64,000 nucleotides of DNA. Origin: an uncultured Vampirovibrio sp. (GTDB lineage: Bacteria; Cyanobacteriota; Vampirovibrionia; Gastranaerophilales; Gastranaerophilaceae). The stretch is from contig CAJTNR010000007.1 in NCBI GenBank assembly GCA_910577635.1, positions 20,485 through 84,484 on the forward strand, given 5' to 3'. Below the pieces are notes generated by a model. That model ran no database searches. It was not told the DNA's origin and saw only the letters and a list, made by a program, of their open reading frames with translations. Positions 16,453-25,014 of the stretch are shown here, one piece after another. How positions within the stretch are numbered: position 1 is the stretch's first letter; each line of letters opens with the position of its first letter. Made by a program: the position numbers and the translations under genes.

Positions 16453-17145
16453 TTTTGTAAAATTTTTATATATACACATTATATAATAAAAGCAATTTAC
16501 ATAAAAAAAATATCTTTTTATATATGTAGGTAAATTACGCACACACACTTTAAAATTTAACCATTTTTAAAGGAAAGAGGACGGACACACAATGAGTTGG
16601 GTTATACTAGCACTAAGAAAACAAGAGCTCAAAAGAGCCCACTCTGACTATGTTGCGCAAGAACTGCAGATATCAAGACAAACAAGAGCAGAAGCAAGAA
16701 GATATCACTATGAACAACTACTTGTAAGAAACGATCAAAACGAAAAATTAGATGAATTAAAAAGTATTTACAACAATAGCAAAGATGAAATAAACGATAG
16801 AATAAAAGCACTAAAAGCAACTGTAGATAGTGAAAATGAAGGAAAAGACACAAAAGACAAAATTTCCTACAATGAATTCTATGATACTGAAGGAAAATCA
16901 TTAGCCGAATACAACACAATGCTAAATGAAGCGCAGGAAAACTACCAGGAAGATGTTATGAACACAAAAACATACTGGGAAGAAGAACTTGCAATGATTG
17001 AAGAAGAAGCAAACGATACAGAAACAATGCTTGAAGAACAAAAAGTAGAAATAGAAACACTAATGGAAGCAATAAGCCAGGAAATCCAAGCAGTTGATCA
17101 AGCAATAAGCACAGAAGTACAAAACAGCACGATAAAACTTTCATA
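16453..17145 (+). repeat. Dispersed direct repeat, right copy (693 bp)
   Basis: Identical to 13796-14488. It starts one base after the rsmD stop codon and ends in the second base of the coiled-coil stop. Recombination between the two direct copies would delete the oxidoreductase and rsmD. Confidence 0.92.
16519..16533 (+). promoter_or_regulatory. Shared upstream element, copy 3
   Basis: TATATATGTAGGTAA before the gene at 16592, inside the 693 bp repeat and so not independent of copy 2. Confidence 0.45.
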
Positions 17146-17146
17146 A
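16592..17146 (+). CDS. Coiled-coil protein, duplicate 2 (184 aa)
   Basis: Protein identical to the one at 13935, with the same upstream region, start and ribosome site. Only the stop codon (TAA) and what follows differ. Complete nucleotide identity of a coding region, including third codon positions, points to very recent duplication or gene conversion. It has its own terminator 16 nt after the stop. As for its twin, it is an acidic helical protein with no known domain, and the function is unknown. Confidence 0.8.
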   Translation: MSWVILALRKQELKRAHSDYVAQELQISRQTRAEARRYHYEQLLVRNDQNEKLDELKSIYNNSKDEINDRIKALKATVDSENEGKDTKDKISYNEFYDTEGKSLAEYNTMLNEAQENYQEDVMNTKTYWEEELAMIEEEANDTETMLEEQKVEIETLMEAISQEIQAVDQAISTEVQNSTIKLS

Positions 17147-17162
17147 GATAAGGAAGGTAAAT

Positions 17163-17186
17163 AAACCGGGAGTAAATTCCCGGTTT
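17163..17186 (+). terminator. Intrinsic terminator after duplicate 2
   Basis: AAACCGGGA/TCCCGGTTT stem of 9 bp with a 6 nt loop. The following CTCTC is not a clean T run. On the other strand it ends in a poor T run near the EF-hand gene stop. It differs from the terminator of duplicate 1. Confidence 0.65.
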
Positions 17187-17195
17187 CTCTCATCT

Positions 17196-17735
17196 TTAGT
17201 TAAATACACGCTCATTATCAGAATTTTGGGTTTCTTTGGTGTCAGAAACATTTGTTTCATAAAACATAGACATCTTATTAGGGTCAATCTTGGGGAATTT
17301 ATCCTTAACTTCTTTAATATCTTGATTTATTCTATAAGCATTAATTTCACTTTGAGTTATTCTTCCGTCATGATTAACATCAATTTCAGTAAAATTAGAT
17401 AATACAGTATCTAAAAGACTGGACATAGTATTAGAATTACTTGAGCATAACTGGCTCAGCTCCTGATAAGTCATCCCTTGGGTTTTTAGTTTTGTTACAT
17501 AATTATTAACATCATTTGTGGTAATTTGTCCATCGCCATCCATATCAATTTGATTGAAGTTAGTCATCATATAGCTTCTAAAAGTTTGATCAACACTATA
17601 TCTTATTGCATCATCTTTAGGATTTAGAATTTTATCCATAGTAAGCCCTTGTGCGCCGTCAAGCAATAAAAGATAGTTTGAATTTAAACCTGTAATTGCA
17701 CTTGTAAATAAACTTGAACCTAATAAATTAGCCAT
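17196..17735 (-). CDS. EF-hand calcium-binding protein (179 aa)
   Basis: Two EF-hand loops are visible: DMDGDGQITTND at residues 64-75 and DVNHDGRITQSE at 119-130. The first has aspartate, the second the usual glutamate, at the last coordinating position. The N-terminus (MANLLGSSLFTSAITGLNSN) is mildly hydrophobic but not a clear signal peptide. The C-terminal 50 residues are polar. Calcium binding is strongly suggested; the partner is unknown. Divergent from fusA, with 154 bp between the starts. Confidence 0.8.
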   Translation of the reverse strand: MANLLGSSLFTSAITGLNSNYLLLLDGAQGLTMDKILNPKDDAIRYSVDQTFRSYMMTNFNQIDMDGDGQITTNDVNNYVTKLKTQGMTYQELSQLCSSNSNTMSSLLDTVLSNFTEIDVNHDGRITQSEINAYRINQDIKEVKDKFPKIDPNKMSMFYETNVSDTKETQNSDNERVFN

Positions 17736-17828
17736 AATAAATACCTCTTTTTTTAAGTTTATATTAATGTTTTTTTAAAAAAAGTAAAACCAGTAAATGT
17801 ATGAATTTGAAAACACTTGTAAATAGAC

Positions 17829-17856
17829 TTGTTTGTGCGAAAATTAATAATATAAA
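17829..17856 (+). promoter_or_regulatory. Probable promoter of fusA
   Basis: TTGTTT (17829-17834), a 16 bp spacer and TATAAA (17851-17856), 33 nt before the ATG. AAAAGGAAATTCAAAT supplies the ribosome site. Confidence 0.45.
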
Positions 17857-17889
17857 TAAGGTACTAATTATAGAAAAGGAAATTCAAAT

Positions 17890-19977
17890 ATGCCAAGAAA
17901 AACAGCATTAGATAAAATCCGCAATATTGGTATCGCAGCGCATATTGACGCAGGCAAAACCACAACCACTGAGCGTATTTTATTCTACACAGGTAAAACT
18001 CACAAAATTGGTGAAGTGCACGATGGTGCAGCTGTTACCGACTTTATGGAACAAGAAAGAGAAAGAGGAATTACTATCCAATCAGCAGCAGTTACAGCTG
18101 AATGGAAAGGTCATCAAATCAATGTCATTGACACCCCGGGTCACGTTGACTTTACAATTGAAGTAGAACGTTCCTTACGTGTATTAGACGGTGTAGTTGC
18201 TGTATTCTGCGCTGTTGGCGGTGTTCAATCACAATCTGAAACCGTTTGGCGTCAAGCTAACAGATATGAAGTTCCGCGCATGGTTTTTGTTAATAAAATG
18301 GATAGAACAGGTGCTGATTTTTACCGTGTTGTAGACCAAATCAAAAACAGACTTGGTGCTAATGCTATTCCTATTCAATTGCCGATTGGTACTGAGGATA
18401 AATTCTGCGGTTTAATTGATTTAATGACAATGAAAGCTGAAATTTACACTAATGACTTAGGAACAGACATTAAAGAGGAAGAAATCCCCTCTGATATGCT
18501 AGATAAAGCAAAAGAATACAGAGACGCAATGGTAGAAGCGATTGCAAGCGAAGATGACGCTTTAATGGAAAAATTCTTCGAAGATCCTGATACTATTACT
18601 GTAGATGAGCTTAAAGCCGTATTAAGAAAAGCGGTTTGTGCAAACAAAATTGTTCCTGTATGCTGTGGCACAGCATTTAAAAACAAAGGGGTTCAGCTTC
18701 TTCTTAACAATGTTGTTGATTATATGCCTTCTCCGCTTGATGTTAAGGCTATTGAAGGCGAATTAGAAGACGGATCAAAAACACAACGTAACTCAAGTGA
18801 TGATGAACCTTTTGCTGCTTTAGCATTCAAAGTTATGACAGATCCTTTTGTAGGACGTTTAACTTTCTTAAGAATTTATTCAGGAAAAATTACTTCTGGT
18901 TCTTATGTTCTTAATGCAACTAATGGCAAAAAAGAACGTATTTCAAGATTAGTTAGAATGTATGCTGATCAAAGACTGGAAGAACAAGAAGTATATGCAG
19001 GCGACATATGTGCTGCAGTTGGTTTAAAAGAAACTACAACAGGGGATACTTTGTGTGATGAAAAAGCTCCTATTATCCTAGAAAGAATGAGTTTCCCAGA
19101 ACCTGTAATTTCAGTTGCAATTGAGCCCAAAACAAAAGCTGACCAGGATAAAATGGGTATTGCACTGCAAAAATTAGCTGAGGAAGATCCATCCTTCCGT
19201 GTTAAATCTGATACTGAAACAGGTCAAACAATTATTTCCGGTATGGGTGAACTTCACTTAGATATTATTGTTGATAGAATGCTTCGTGAATTTAAAGTTG
19301 AAGCTAATATCGGTAAACCCCAGGTTGCATACAGAGAAACAATCAGAGGCAATTCAGACCAAGACTCTAAATTCATCCGTCAATCAGGTGGTAAGGGTCA
19401 ATATGGTCATGTTAAAATTAAAATCTCACCTGCAGGAGAAAACGAAGGTTTTGTATTTGAAAATAAAATTGTCGGCGGTGCAATTCCTAAGGAATACATT
19501 GAACCAGCCAGAAAAGGTATGGAAGAAGCTCTTGAAGGCGGTATTCTAGCTGGATATCCAATGATTGATGTTAAAGTCGAACTCTATGACGGATCATACC
19601 ATGAGGTTGACTCATCAGAAATGGCATTTAAAATTGCAGGTTCAATGGCAATTAAAGAAGGTTGTAAAAAAGCTCAACCTTGCATCTTGGAACCTATGAT
19701 GAAAGTTGAAATTGAAATTCCAGATGAGTTTACAGGAACAATTATTGGCGATATTTCAAGACGCCGTGGACGCGTTGAAGGACAAGAGCCAAATGGAAAC
19801 ACTGGAAATGTTATTGTAAGGGCAATTGTTCCTCTGGCTAACATGTTTGGCTATGCTACTGATTTGCGCTCCAACACACAGGGAAGAGGTACATTCTCAA
19901 TGGAATTCAAGTGTTATGAGCAAGTTCCAGCTAATATTGAAAAAGAAATTATTTCAAAATCAGCTGCTACAGCTTAA
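17890..19977 (+). CDS. fusA: Elongation factor G
   Basis: GTPase that drives translocation on the ribosome. Seen: G1 AHIDAGKTTTTERI near residue 17, switch I with RGITIQSA, G3 DTPGHVDFT, and G4 NKMDR. Domain II carries GRLTFLRIYSG and domain IV SGGKGQYGHVKIKI. The C-terminus is the usual EF-G end (VPANIEKEIISKS). At 695 aa it is full length. It stands alone, without the rpsL/rpsG/tuf neighbours of the str operon, with its own promoter and terminator. Codon use is more biased than in its neighbours, as expected for high expression. Confidence 0.98.
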   Translation: MPRKTALDKIRNIGIAAHIDAGKTTTTERILFYTGKTHKIGEVHDGAAVTDFMEQERERGITIQSAAVTAEWKGHQINVIDTPGHVDFTIEVERSLRVLDGVVAVFCAVGGVQSQSETVWRQANRYEVPRMVFVNKMDRTGADFYRVVDQIKNRLGANAIPIQLPIGTEDKFCGLIDLMTMKAEIYTNDLGTDIKEEEIPSDMLDKAKEYRDAMVEAIASEDDALMEKFFEDPDTITVDELKAVLRKAVCANKIVPVCCGTAFKNKGVQLLLNNVVDYMPSPLDVKAIEGELEDGSKTQRNSSDDEPFAALAFKVMTDPFVGRLTFLRIYSGKITSGSYVLNATNGKKERISRLVRMYADQRLEEQEVYAGDICAAVGLKETTTGDTLCDEKAPIILERMSFPEPVISVAIEPKTKADQDKMGIALQKLAEEDPSFRVKSDTETGQTIISGMGELHLDIIVDRMLREFKVEANIGKPQVAYRETIRGNSDQDSKFIRQSGGKGQYGHVKIKISPAGENEGFVFENKIVGGAIPKEYIEPARKGMEEALEGGILAGYPMIDVKVELYDGSYHEVDSSEMAFKIAGSMAIKEGCKKAQPCILEPMMKVEIEIPDEFTGTIIGDISRRRGRVEGQEPNGNTGNVIVRAIVPLANMFGYATDLRSNTQGRGTFSMEFKCYEQVPANIEKEIISKSAATA

Positions 19978-19991
19978 AATAATAAAAATTC

Positions 19992-20024
19992 AAAAAACAC
20001 CTGATAATATCAGGTGTTTTTTTT
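19992..20024 (+). terminator. Intrinsic terminator of fusA
   Basis: AAAACACCTGA/TCAGGTGTTTT stem followed by eight T, 17 nt after the fusA stop. Confidence 0.9.
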
Positions 20025-20030
20025 GTATAA

Positions 20031-20057
20031 AAAAATAGCATCTAAAAGATGCTATTT
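20031..20057 (-). terminator. Intrinsic terminator of the 86-aa gene
   Basis: AAATAGCATCT/AGATGCTATTT stem of 11 bp with a 3 nt loop. Read on the minus strand it is followed by T5 and sits 46 nt after the stop of the gene at 20103. Confidence 0.8.
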
Positions 20058-20102
20058 AAACCTACCTATAATCCCCCATTTCAGCATAAATAATTTAAAT
20101 AA

Positions 20103-20363
20103 TTATTTACATATATCTTTAACGCTTGAAACAAAGTCAAAGAATGCTTCTTTAACAAAGTCTCTGGCAAGAATTTTCAATGATGTATTCTCAATTGTTT
20201 TAAAGGCAAGGTTAATGGGGTCCTGCGTGTTTTTAAACCTAGATCTGATGTCTCGATTGTCAATTGTATCCAAATTTTCAATTAGAGTTTCTCTATTGTC
20301 TCTAATTTCAAAAGGATTGAATTGCTGAGTTTCTAATTCGTTTAATCTTGCTAATTTTGACAT
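20103..20363 (-). CDS. Small hypothetical protein (86 aa)
   Basis: Begins MSKLARLNELETQQFNPFEI and has a charged first half and an amphipathic helical second half (LKILARDFVKEAFFDFVSSV). No domain or signal peptide is recognised. Preceded by AAGAGAGATTAAAAA as a ribosome site and followed by a clear terminator on its own strand, so it is probably a real single-gene unit. Function unknown. Confidence 0.65.
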   Translation of the reverse strand: MSKLARLNELETQQFNPFEIRDNRETLIENLDTIDNRDIRSRFKNTQDPINLAFKTIENTSLKILARDFVKEAFFDFVSSVKDICK

Positions 20364-20519
20364 TTTTTAATCTCTCTTTTGATACATCGTCTTTATATAT
20401 TAATAAAGTATTTTTCCTCAATAAAATTGCCATATTATTTTAAGAAACTGTATATATTGTATAGATATATACTTGAAATTCAATTATAGCTTGATTTTTT
20501 ATATTAAGAAATGTTAATA

Positions 20520-20553
20520 AAAAATTAAGCCCCTTAAAAGAGACTTAATTTTT
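20520..20553 (-). terminator. Possible terminator of the 130-aa gene
   Basis: AAAAATTAAG/CTTAATTTTT, 10 bp with a 14 nt loop. Weak GC content, but correctly placed 16 nt after the stop on the minus strand. Confidence 0.5.
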
Positions 20554-20568
20554 TATTTAAAATTTTAT

Positions 20569-20961
20569 TTATGGTTTTTTAGTTATTTTTTTAACAATAC
20601 CACTAAACCACCCTCCAACTGATCTAAAAGGCTTTGTAATAGATGTCATAATGCCTTTTATTCTGGATGGCGAATTGCCAGCGTGCTTTCTGCCTTTAAA
20701 AACAGCGAATAAAGCACCCGCGCAAACAATTGCCCCTATAGCTTTTTCTATGATTCCATCTTTTTTTGTCTTTTTTTCTTGTTTTACAAATTCATCAAAA
20801 CTTTCTTTTTGCTTATTTGCATAATAAGCAGTGCTATAAGGATTTCCAGTTCTTATATAGGAATTTATAGATCCTCCCATATTAAGCACTTTATTTGCAC
20901 CAATATCAGATATCCTTTGGCTATTATTCATATTATTTGTACTGTAAATTCCCCTAAACAT
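20569..20961 (-). CDS. Hypothetical protein with one membrane segment (130 aa)
   Basis: Starts MFRGIYSTNNMNNSQRISDI. A basic, lysine-rich middle (KQEKKTKKDGIIEKA) is followed by one hydrophobic stretch, AIGAIVCAGALFAVF (about residues 76-90), then a basic tail ending KKITKKP. A later start is possible at the methionine in TNNMNNSQ. There is no recognisable domain. It could be a membrane-anchored or membrane-active small protein. Divergent from rimO. Confidence 0.6.
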   Translation of the reverse strand: MFRGIYSTNNMNNSQRISDIGANKVLNMGGSINSYIRTGNPYSTAYYANKQKESFDEFVKQEKKTKKDGIIEKAIGAIVCAGALFAVFKGRKHAGNSPSRIKGIMTSITKPFRSVGGWFSGIVKKITKKP

Positions 20962-21090
20962 ATTATAATAAAGTATTTTTTGTGTTAAAAATTGCCTTAT
21001 AAAAGTATTGTAAAAACTCTTAAATTATTTTATTTTTTTATCTAAAATAAATGTTGATTTTTGGAAGGAAATTATAGATAATTAATTTGT

Positions 21091-22395
21091 ATGAAAGAAA
21101 AAGAAAAAATTGGAATCCTTCAATTCGGTTGTGCTAAGAATCTTGTTGATCTGGAATTAATGCTTGGCTTATTGGTTAAAAATGGCTATAAATACAGCTT
21201 AAATCCTTATGAAGATGATATTAAAACAGTTATAATAAACACCTGTTCATTCATTTTAGATGCTGAAAAAGAAAGCGTTAAAGCGATTCTTCAAATGATT
21301 GAACAAGGAAAAAGGATAATTCTAACAGGCTGTTTGGTACAAAAACATCAGGAAGAACTAAAAAAACTGCTTCCTGAGATTAAAAACTATATTGGCACAT
21401 GCGATTATGACAAAATTATTCAAGCAATTGAAAATAAAAATTATTATTGCGTTTCCAAAAACCCTGAATACTGCTATCGGGAAGATATCAAAAGAGAACA
21501 GATTACTGTTGGAGCTTCAAGCTATATAAAAATTGCAGAAGGGTGTTACTATAATTGCGGATATTGTGTAATTCCAAGCTTAAGAGGAAAATACAAATCA
21601 AGAAGTATTGAAAACATTGTTCAAGAGGCTAAAGAACTTGCTAATAAAGGCGTTAGTGAAATTATCCTCATTGCTCAAGACACAACAAGCTACGGACTTG
21701 ATCTTTATAAAAAACCAATGCTTGCAGAGCTTATTAAGCAATTAAATGAAATTGAAAATATTGATTGGATAAGGATAATGTACTCTTATCCTACAAACTT
21801 TAATGACGAGCTAATTGATGCAATAGCAACTCTTGATAAAGTTGTTAAATATATTGATATTCCTTTGCAGCACTCCAATAAAGAAGTTTTAGCAAGAATG
21901 AAAAGACCGGCTGTTGACTATAGGGAATTAATTGCAAAAATAAGAAAAAAAATCAAAAATGTTGCAATTAGAACAACTTTTATAGTAGGTTATCCTGGTG
22001 AGACAGAAGAAGAATTTTTAGATTTGTATAATTTTGTTAAGGAAATGAAATTTGATAAAGTCGGCATTTTTACATATTCAAGAGAAAAAAACACATATGC
22101 ATATGACTTAAAACCGCAGATTAGAAGCAATATTAAGAAAAAAAGAAAAAGTGAGTTAATGAAACTTCAAAAAGAAATTTCTCTTAATATTAATAAACAA
22201 TACATCGGAAAAAATATTCGATGTATAATAGAAGAAATACATTCCGATGGAAAGATTATAGCCAGAAGTTACAAGGATGCACCGGAAATTGACGGACTGG
22301 TATATATTGAATCCAAGGAATATTTGACACCAACTGATATAGTAAATGTTAAAATTAAAAAATGTTCGTGCTATGATTTATTTGGTGTGGTATAA
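21091..22395 (+). CDS. rimO: Ribosomal protein S12 methylthiotransferase
   Basis: Radical-SAM enzyme that adds a methylthio group to an aspartate of ribosomal protein S12. Seen: the N-terminal UPF0004 domain with cysteines in FGCAKN (C14), NTCSF and TGCLVQ for the auxiliary iron-sulfur cluster; the radical-SAM motif EGCYYNCGYCVIPSLRGKYK; and a C-terminal TRAM-like domain with RSYKDAPEIDGLVY and a final CSCYDLFGV, which marks RimO rather than MiaB. Length is 434 aa. The last codons overlap a promoter for the next gene. Confidence 0.92.
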   Translation: MKEKEKIGILQFGCAKNLVDLELMLGLLVKNGYKYSLNPYEDDIKTVIINTCSFILDAEKESVKAILQMIEQGKRIILTGCLVQKHQEELKKLLPEIKNYIGTCDYDKIIQAIENKNYYCVSKNPEYCYREDIKREQITVGASSYIKIAEGCYYNCGYCVIPSLRGKYKSRSIENIVQEAKELANKGVSEIILIAQDTTSYGLDLYKKPMLAELIKQLNEIENIDWIRIMYSYPTNFNDELIDAIATLDKVVKYIDIPLQHSNKEVLARMKRPAVDYRELIAKIRKKIKNVAIRTTFIVGYPGETEEEFLDLYNFVKEMKFDKVGIFTYSREKNTYAYDLKPQIRSNIKKKRKSELMKLQKEISLNINKQYIGKNIRCIIEEIHSDGKIIARSYKDAPEIDGLVYIESKEYLTPTDIVNVKIKKCSCYDLFGVV

Positions 22396-22396
22396 T
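22388..22396 (+). promoter_or_regulatory. Extended -10 promoter of the MerR gene
   Basis: TGGTATAAT, that is TGn plus a perfect TATAAT (22391-22396), overlapping the rimO stop codon. The -35 is weak, as is usual for extended -10 promoters. It lies 31 nt before the ATG at 22428. Confidence 0.55.
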
Positions 22397-22427
22397 TTTA
22401 TAAGAAGAAAAAGTTTTGGGGCTTAAG

Positions 22428-22823
22428 ATGCAAAAAGAAAACAATACACAAACAATCAACTCAGACATAGCGCTTCTACCAATAAGTTCAATGGCAGCGG
22501 CACTAAATGTTCATCAAAGAACACTCAGAATTTACGACAAAGAAGGAATTTTATCGCCTCAAAGAACCGATAAAAATAGGCGTAATTACAGTCTTAATGA
22601 CTTAGAAAAGGCAAAGCTTATACTCTTTTTGACTCGTAATCTGGCTCTTAACTTATCCGGAGTTAAAATAATTCTGACTATTCTTGAACAAAACAAAATC
22701 AAACCACAAAACTATATTGAATACATTAATAAAATGGCAAAATTATCAAACATTGATACCAGCATTCAAGAAGACAACATCAAAAAAACTGCAAAAAGAG
22801 GAAGAAAACCTAAGAATCAATAA
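22428..22823 (+). CDS. MerR-family transcriptional regulator (131 aa)
   Basis: Winged-helix DNA-binding domain of MerR type: ISSMAAALNVHQRTLRIYDK is the helix-turn-helix, followed by EGILSPQRTDKNRRNYSLND (the wing). The C-terminal part is short and lacks the metal-binding cysteines of MerR, and ends in a basic KRGRKPKNQ tail. It is closest in layout to HspR/GlnR-type short members, but the target is unknown. The ATG at 22428 lies after TTGGGGCTTAAG and is preferred to the TTG at 22416. It converges on lipA with a 14 bp overlap. Confidence 0.85.
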   Translation: MQKENNTQTINSDIALLPISSMAAALNVHQRTLRIYDKEGILSPQRTDKNRRNYSLNDLEKAKLILFLTRNLALNLSGVKIILTILEQNKIKPQNYIEYINKMAKLSNIDTSIQEDNIKKTAKRGRKPKNQ

Positions 22824-23682
22824 CTGCTTTGTATGATTCGATTGCTTTGTATGAACTTCTTGCTAAAGGAGCAGCTACAGGATAAATGTTTGTATTTTTC
22901 TTAATGAATTCTTCTATAGCTTTGTACTCTTGAAGCGTGTAATACTTTTCAACATCTAAATGTTTTTTTGAAGGCTGGATATACTGACCAATTGTTACAA
23001 TGTCCAGTTTAATTTTATCCAGATCAATAATTAACTCAAACACCTCTTCAAGCGTTTCTCCAAGACCCAGCATAAAACCCGATTTTGTTATTAAGTTATT
23101 ACTTTTCATATACCTTAAAACTTCAAGCGAACACTGGTAATTTGCCATTTGACGAGCTTTAGGATAAAGCCTTTCAATTGTTTCTATATTGTGATTAAAA
23201 ACATCCGGTCGCACTTTAATTATTCTATCTAATGCAATTTTAGAACCCTTAAAATCCGGAGTTAAAACTTCAATTTTGATTTGATTATTAATTTTTCTTA
23301 TCTGCTCAATTGTTTTTTGATAAACAATAGATCCAAAGTCATTATCCTCAACTAAATCATCCCTGCTGACAGAAGTTATAACGCAATAATTAAGCTCAAG
23401 TTCTTGTACAGCCTTGGCTACTCTTATAGGTTCATCCAAATCCACACTGAGTGGTGTTTTATTTGAAATGTTGCAAAAAGCACAATTTCTTGTACAGGTT
23501 TTTCCAAGTATTAAAAAAGTTGCAGTTTTATTGGAATAACATTCACATTTATTCGGACAGCGGGCACCATCGCAAACGGTATTCAAATTATTTTTAGATA
23601 AAATTTTCCTAACTTCTTTATAGTTTTTATTATCCAAAGATGCGATTTTAGTTTTTAAATAATCAGGTAATCTTTTATTCAA
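22810..23682 (-). CDS. lipA: Lipoyl synthase
   Basis: Radical-SAM enzyme that inserts two sulfurs into octanoyl groups on carrier proteins. Seen: auxiliary cluster cysteines C37, C42 and C48 (CDGARCPNKCEC), radical-SAM motif CTRNCAFC (C63, C67, C70), TSVSRDDL, and the C-terminal PLARSSYKA with the conserved serine of the auxiliary cluster (in the RSSY motif). Length of 290 aa is normal. Its start overlaps the stop of lpd by 8 bp, so the two are co-translated. No lipB or lipoylated E2 gene is present in the window. Confidence 0.95.
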   Translation of the reverse strand: MNKRLPDYLKTKIASLDNKNYKEVRKILSKNNLNTVCDGARCPNKCECYSNKTATFLILGKTCTRNCAFCNISNKTPLSVDLDEPIRVAKAVQELELNYCVITSVSRDDLVEDNDFGSIVYQKTIEQIRKINNQIKIEVLTPDFKGSKIALDRIIKVRPDVFNHNIETIERLYPKARQMANYQCSLEVLRYMKSNNLITKSGFMLGLGETLEEVFELIIDLDKIKLDIVTIGQYIQPSKKHLDVEKYYTLQEYKAIEEFIKKNTNIYPVAAPLARSSYKAIESYKAVIDS

Positions 23683-24988
23683 TTCTTAGCGCCTCCATAA
23701 TTGCCTCAGCTAGTGTAGGATGAGGAATTATCATATCTTTTATGTCATTAATATTGATTTGTCTATCAATTAAAATACAAAACAGGCTTATTAATATTGA
23801 AGCTTCTTTAGAGACTATATGCGCACCTTTAATTATATTATCTTTAATAATGACTTTTATAAATCCATCTTGAGCTTCACAACACCAGGATTTAGCTATT
23901 GAGGACATTAAAACTTTTTTAATTCTGTAATTTGAAAAATCTTCAATATCTTGTTCTCTTAAACCGATTGATGCAATTTCAGGATTCGTAAACACAACAC
24001 TTGGAATATCCTTTTTTTCTGGTTCTTTATTGAACAAGATTTTATTCATAATATTTTTTGCCTGAAAAGCTGCGCTGTGAGCAAGCGTTGAAAACCCGCA
24101 AGCATCACCGGTTACAAAAAGATTGTCAATATCTGTTGTATTGTTATTAAAAATTCTGAGTTTATAATCTTCGCTGCAGCCTTGTACTTGAATTTTTGGC
24201 AAAAGCGGAACCCGCCCAGCTGCAACTAGTAAATTATCAACTTCAATTTTCTTGTTAGAATTGAGACAAACAGTATTATTTTTAATATCAACCACATAAT
24301 CATTTTTATAATAATCAATATTATTTAACTTTAATATTCTCTCAACTCTTTTTCTAATATCCTTATCAAAAACAGGTGCAAGATTCTCTTCTTTTTCAAT
24401 TAAACTTACTTTAACATTAAAGTTAGAAAAAATCATAGCCCATTCAAGTCCAATGGCTCCGCTGCCTATAATGGCAATACTTTTAGGGAGTTGAGTAAAA
24501 TTAAAAATATCATCTGAATTAATAATAAATTTTGAATCAACTTCCAAACCTTTAATAGTTCGGGGTTTTGAACCTGATGCAATTATAATATTTTTTGCTC
24601 TGTATAAATTATCATCCGCGCAAATTTCAACAGTATTATTTTCAAGAATTAAACTTGCCCTTTTATTAATTAAAGTAACATTTTTAGATAAAGTCTGTTT
24701 GAGAGCTTTTCTAAACTTATAAACAATTTCATCTTTTCTATCCAATATTGTTTTCCAGCGAATTTTAGGCTCAACTAAAAGAGTTATTCCTAATTTAGAA
24801 GAATTTTTCATATCATTATAAAATTGAGCACAATGAACAATAGCTTTTGTCGGAATACAGCCTAAATTAAGGCATGTTCCGCCGGGTTCACTTGGTTCAA
24901 AGACAATAACATTTAAATTATTCTCATTTGCAATCCTAAGAGCCTCTAATCCAGAGGGTCCTAAACCAATTATTGCTAAATCATACAT
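23675..24988 (-). CDS. lpd: Dihydrolipoyl dehydrogenase
   Basis: FAD flavoprotein that re-oxidises dihydrolipoyl groups of 2-oxoacid dehydrogenase or glycine cleavage complexes. Seen: FAD motif LAIIGLGPSGLEA at the N-terminus, redox disulfide GGTCLNLGCIPTKA (C-x4-C near residue 40), NAD motif IAIIGSGAIGLEWA, LFVTGDACGFSTLAHSA, and the C-terminal catalytic HPTLAEAIMEA. I chose the ATG at 24988, 6 nt after GGAG, over the TTG at 25000. Operon with lipA. Confidence 0.92.
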   Translation of the reverse strand: MYDLAIIGLGPSGLEALRIANENNLNVIVFEPSEPGGTCLNLGCIPTKAIVHCAQFYNDMKNSSKLGITLLVEPKIRWKTILDRKDEIVYKFRKALKQTLSKNVTLINKRASLILENNTVEICADDNLYRAKNIIIASGSKPRTIKGLEVDSKFIINSDDIFNFTQLPKSIAIIGSGAIGLEWAMIFSNFNVKVSLIEKEENLAPVFDKDIRKRVERILKLNNIDYYKNDYVVDIKNNTVCLNSNKKIEVDNLLVAAGRVPLLPKIQVQGCSEDYKLRIFNNNTTDIDNLFVTGDACGFSTLAHSAAFQAKNIMNKILFNKEPEKKDIPSVVFTNPEIASIGLREQDIEDFSNYRIKKVLMSSIAKSWCCEAQDGFIKVIIKDNIIKGAHIVSKEASILISLFCILIDRQININDIKDMIIPHPTLAEAIMEALRIE

Positions 24989-25014
24989 AATTAACTCCAA
25001 AAAAATATTTATTC

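Noticed and set aside
13796..17145. Insertion sequence or composite transposon bounded by the 693 bp repeats
   Set aside because: The repeats encode only a small coiled-coil protein, no transposase or integrase lies in or between them, and there are no terminal inverted repeats.
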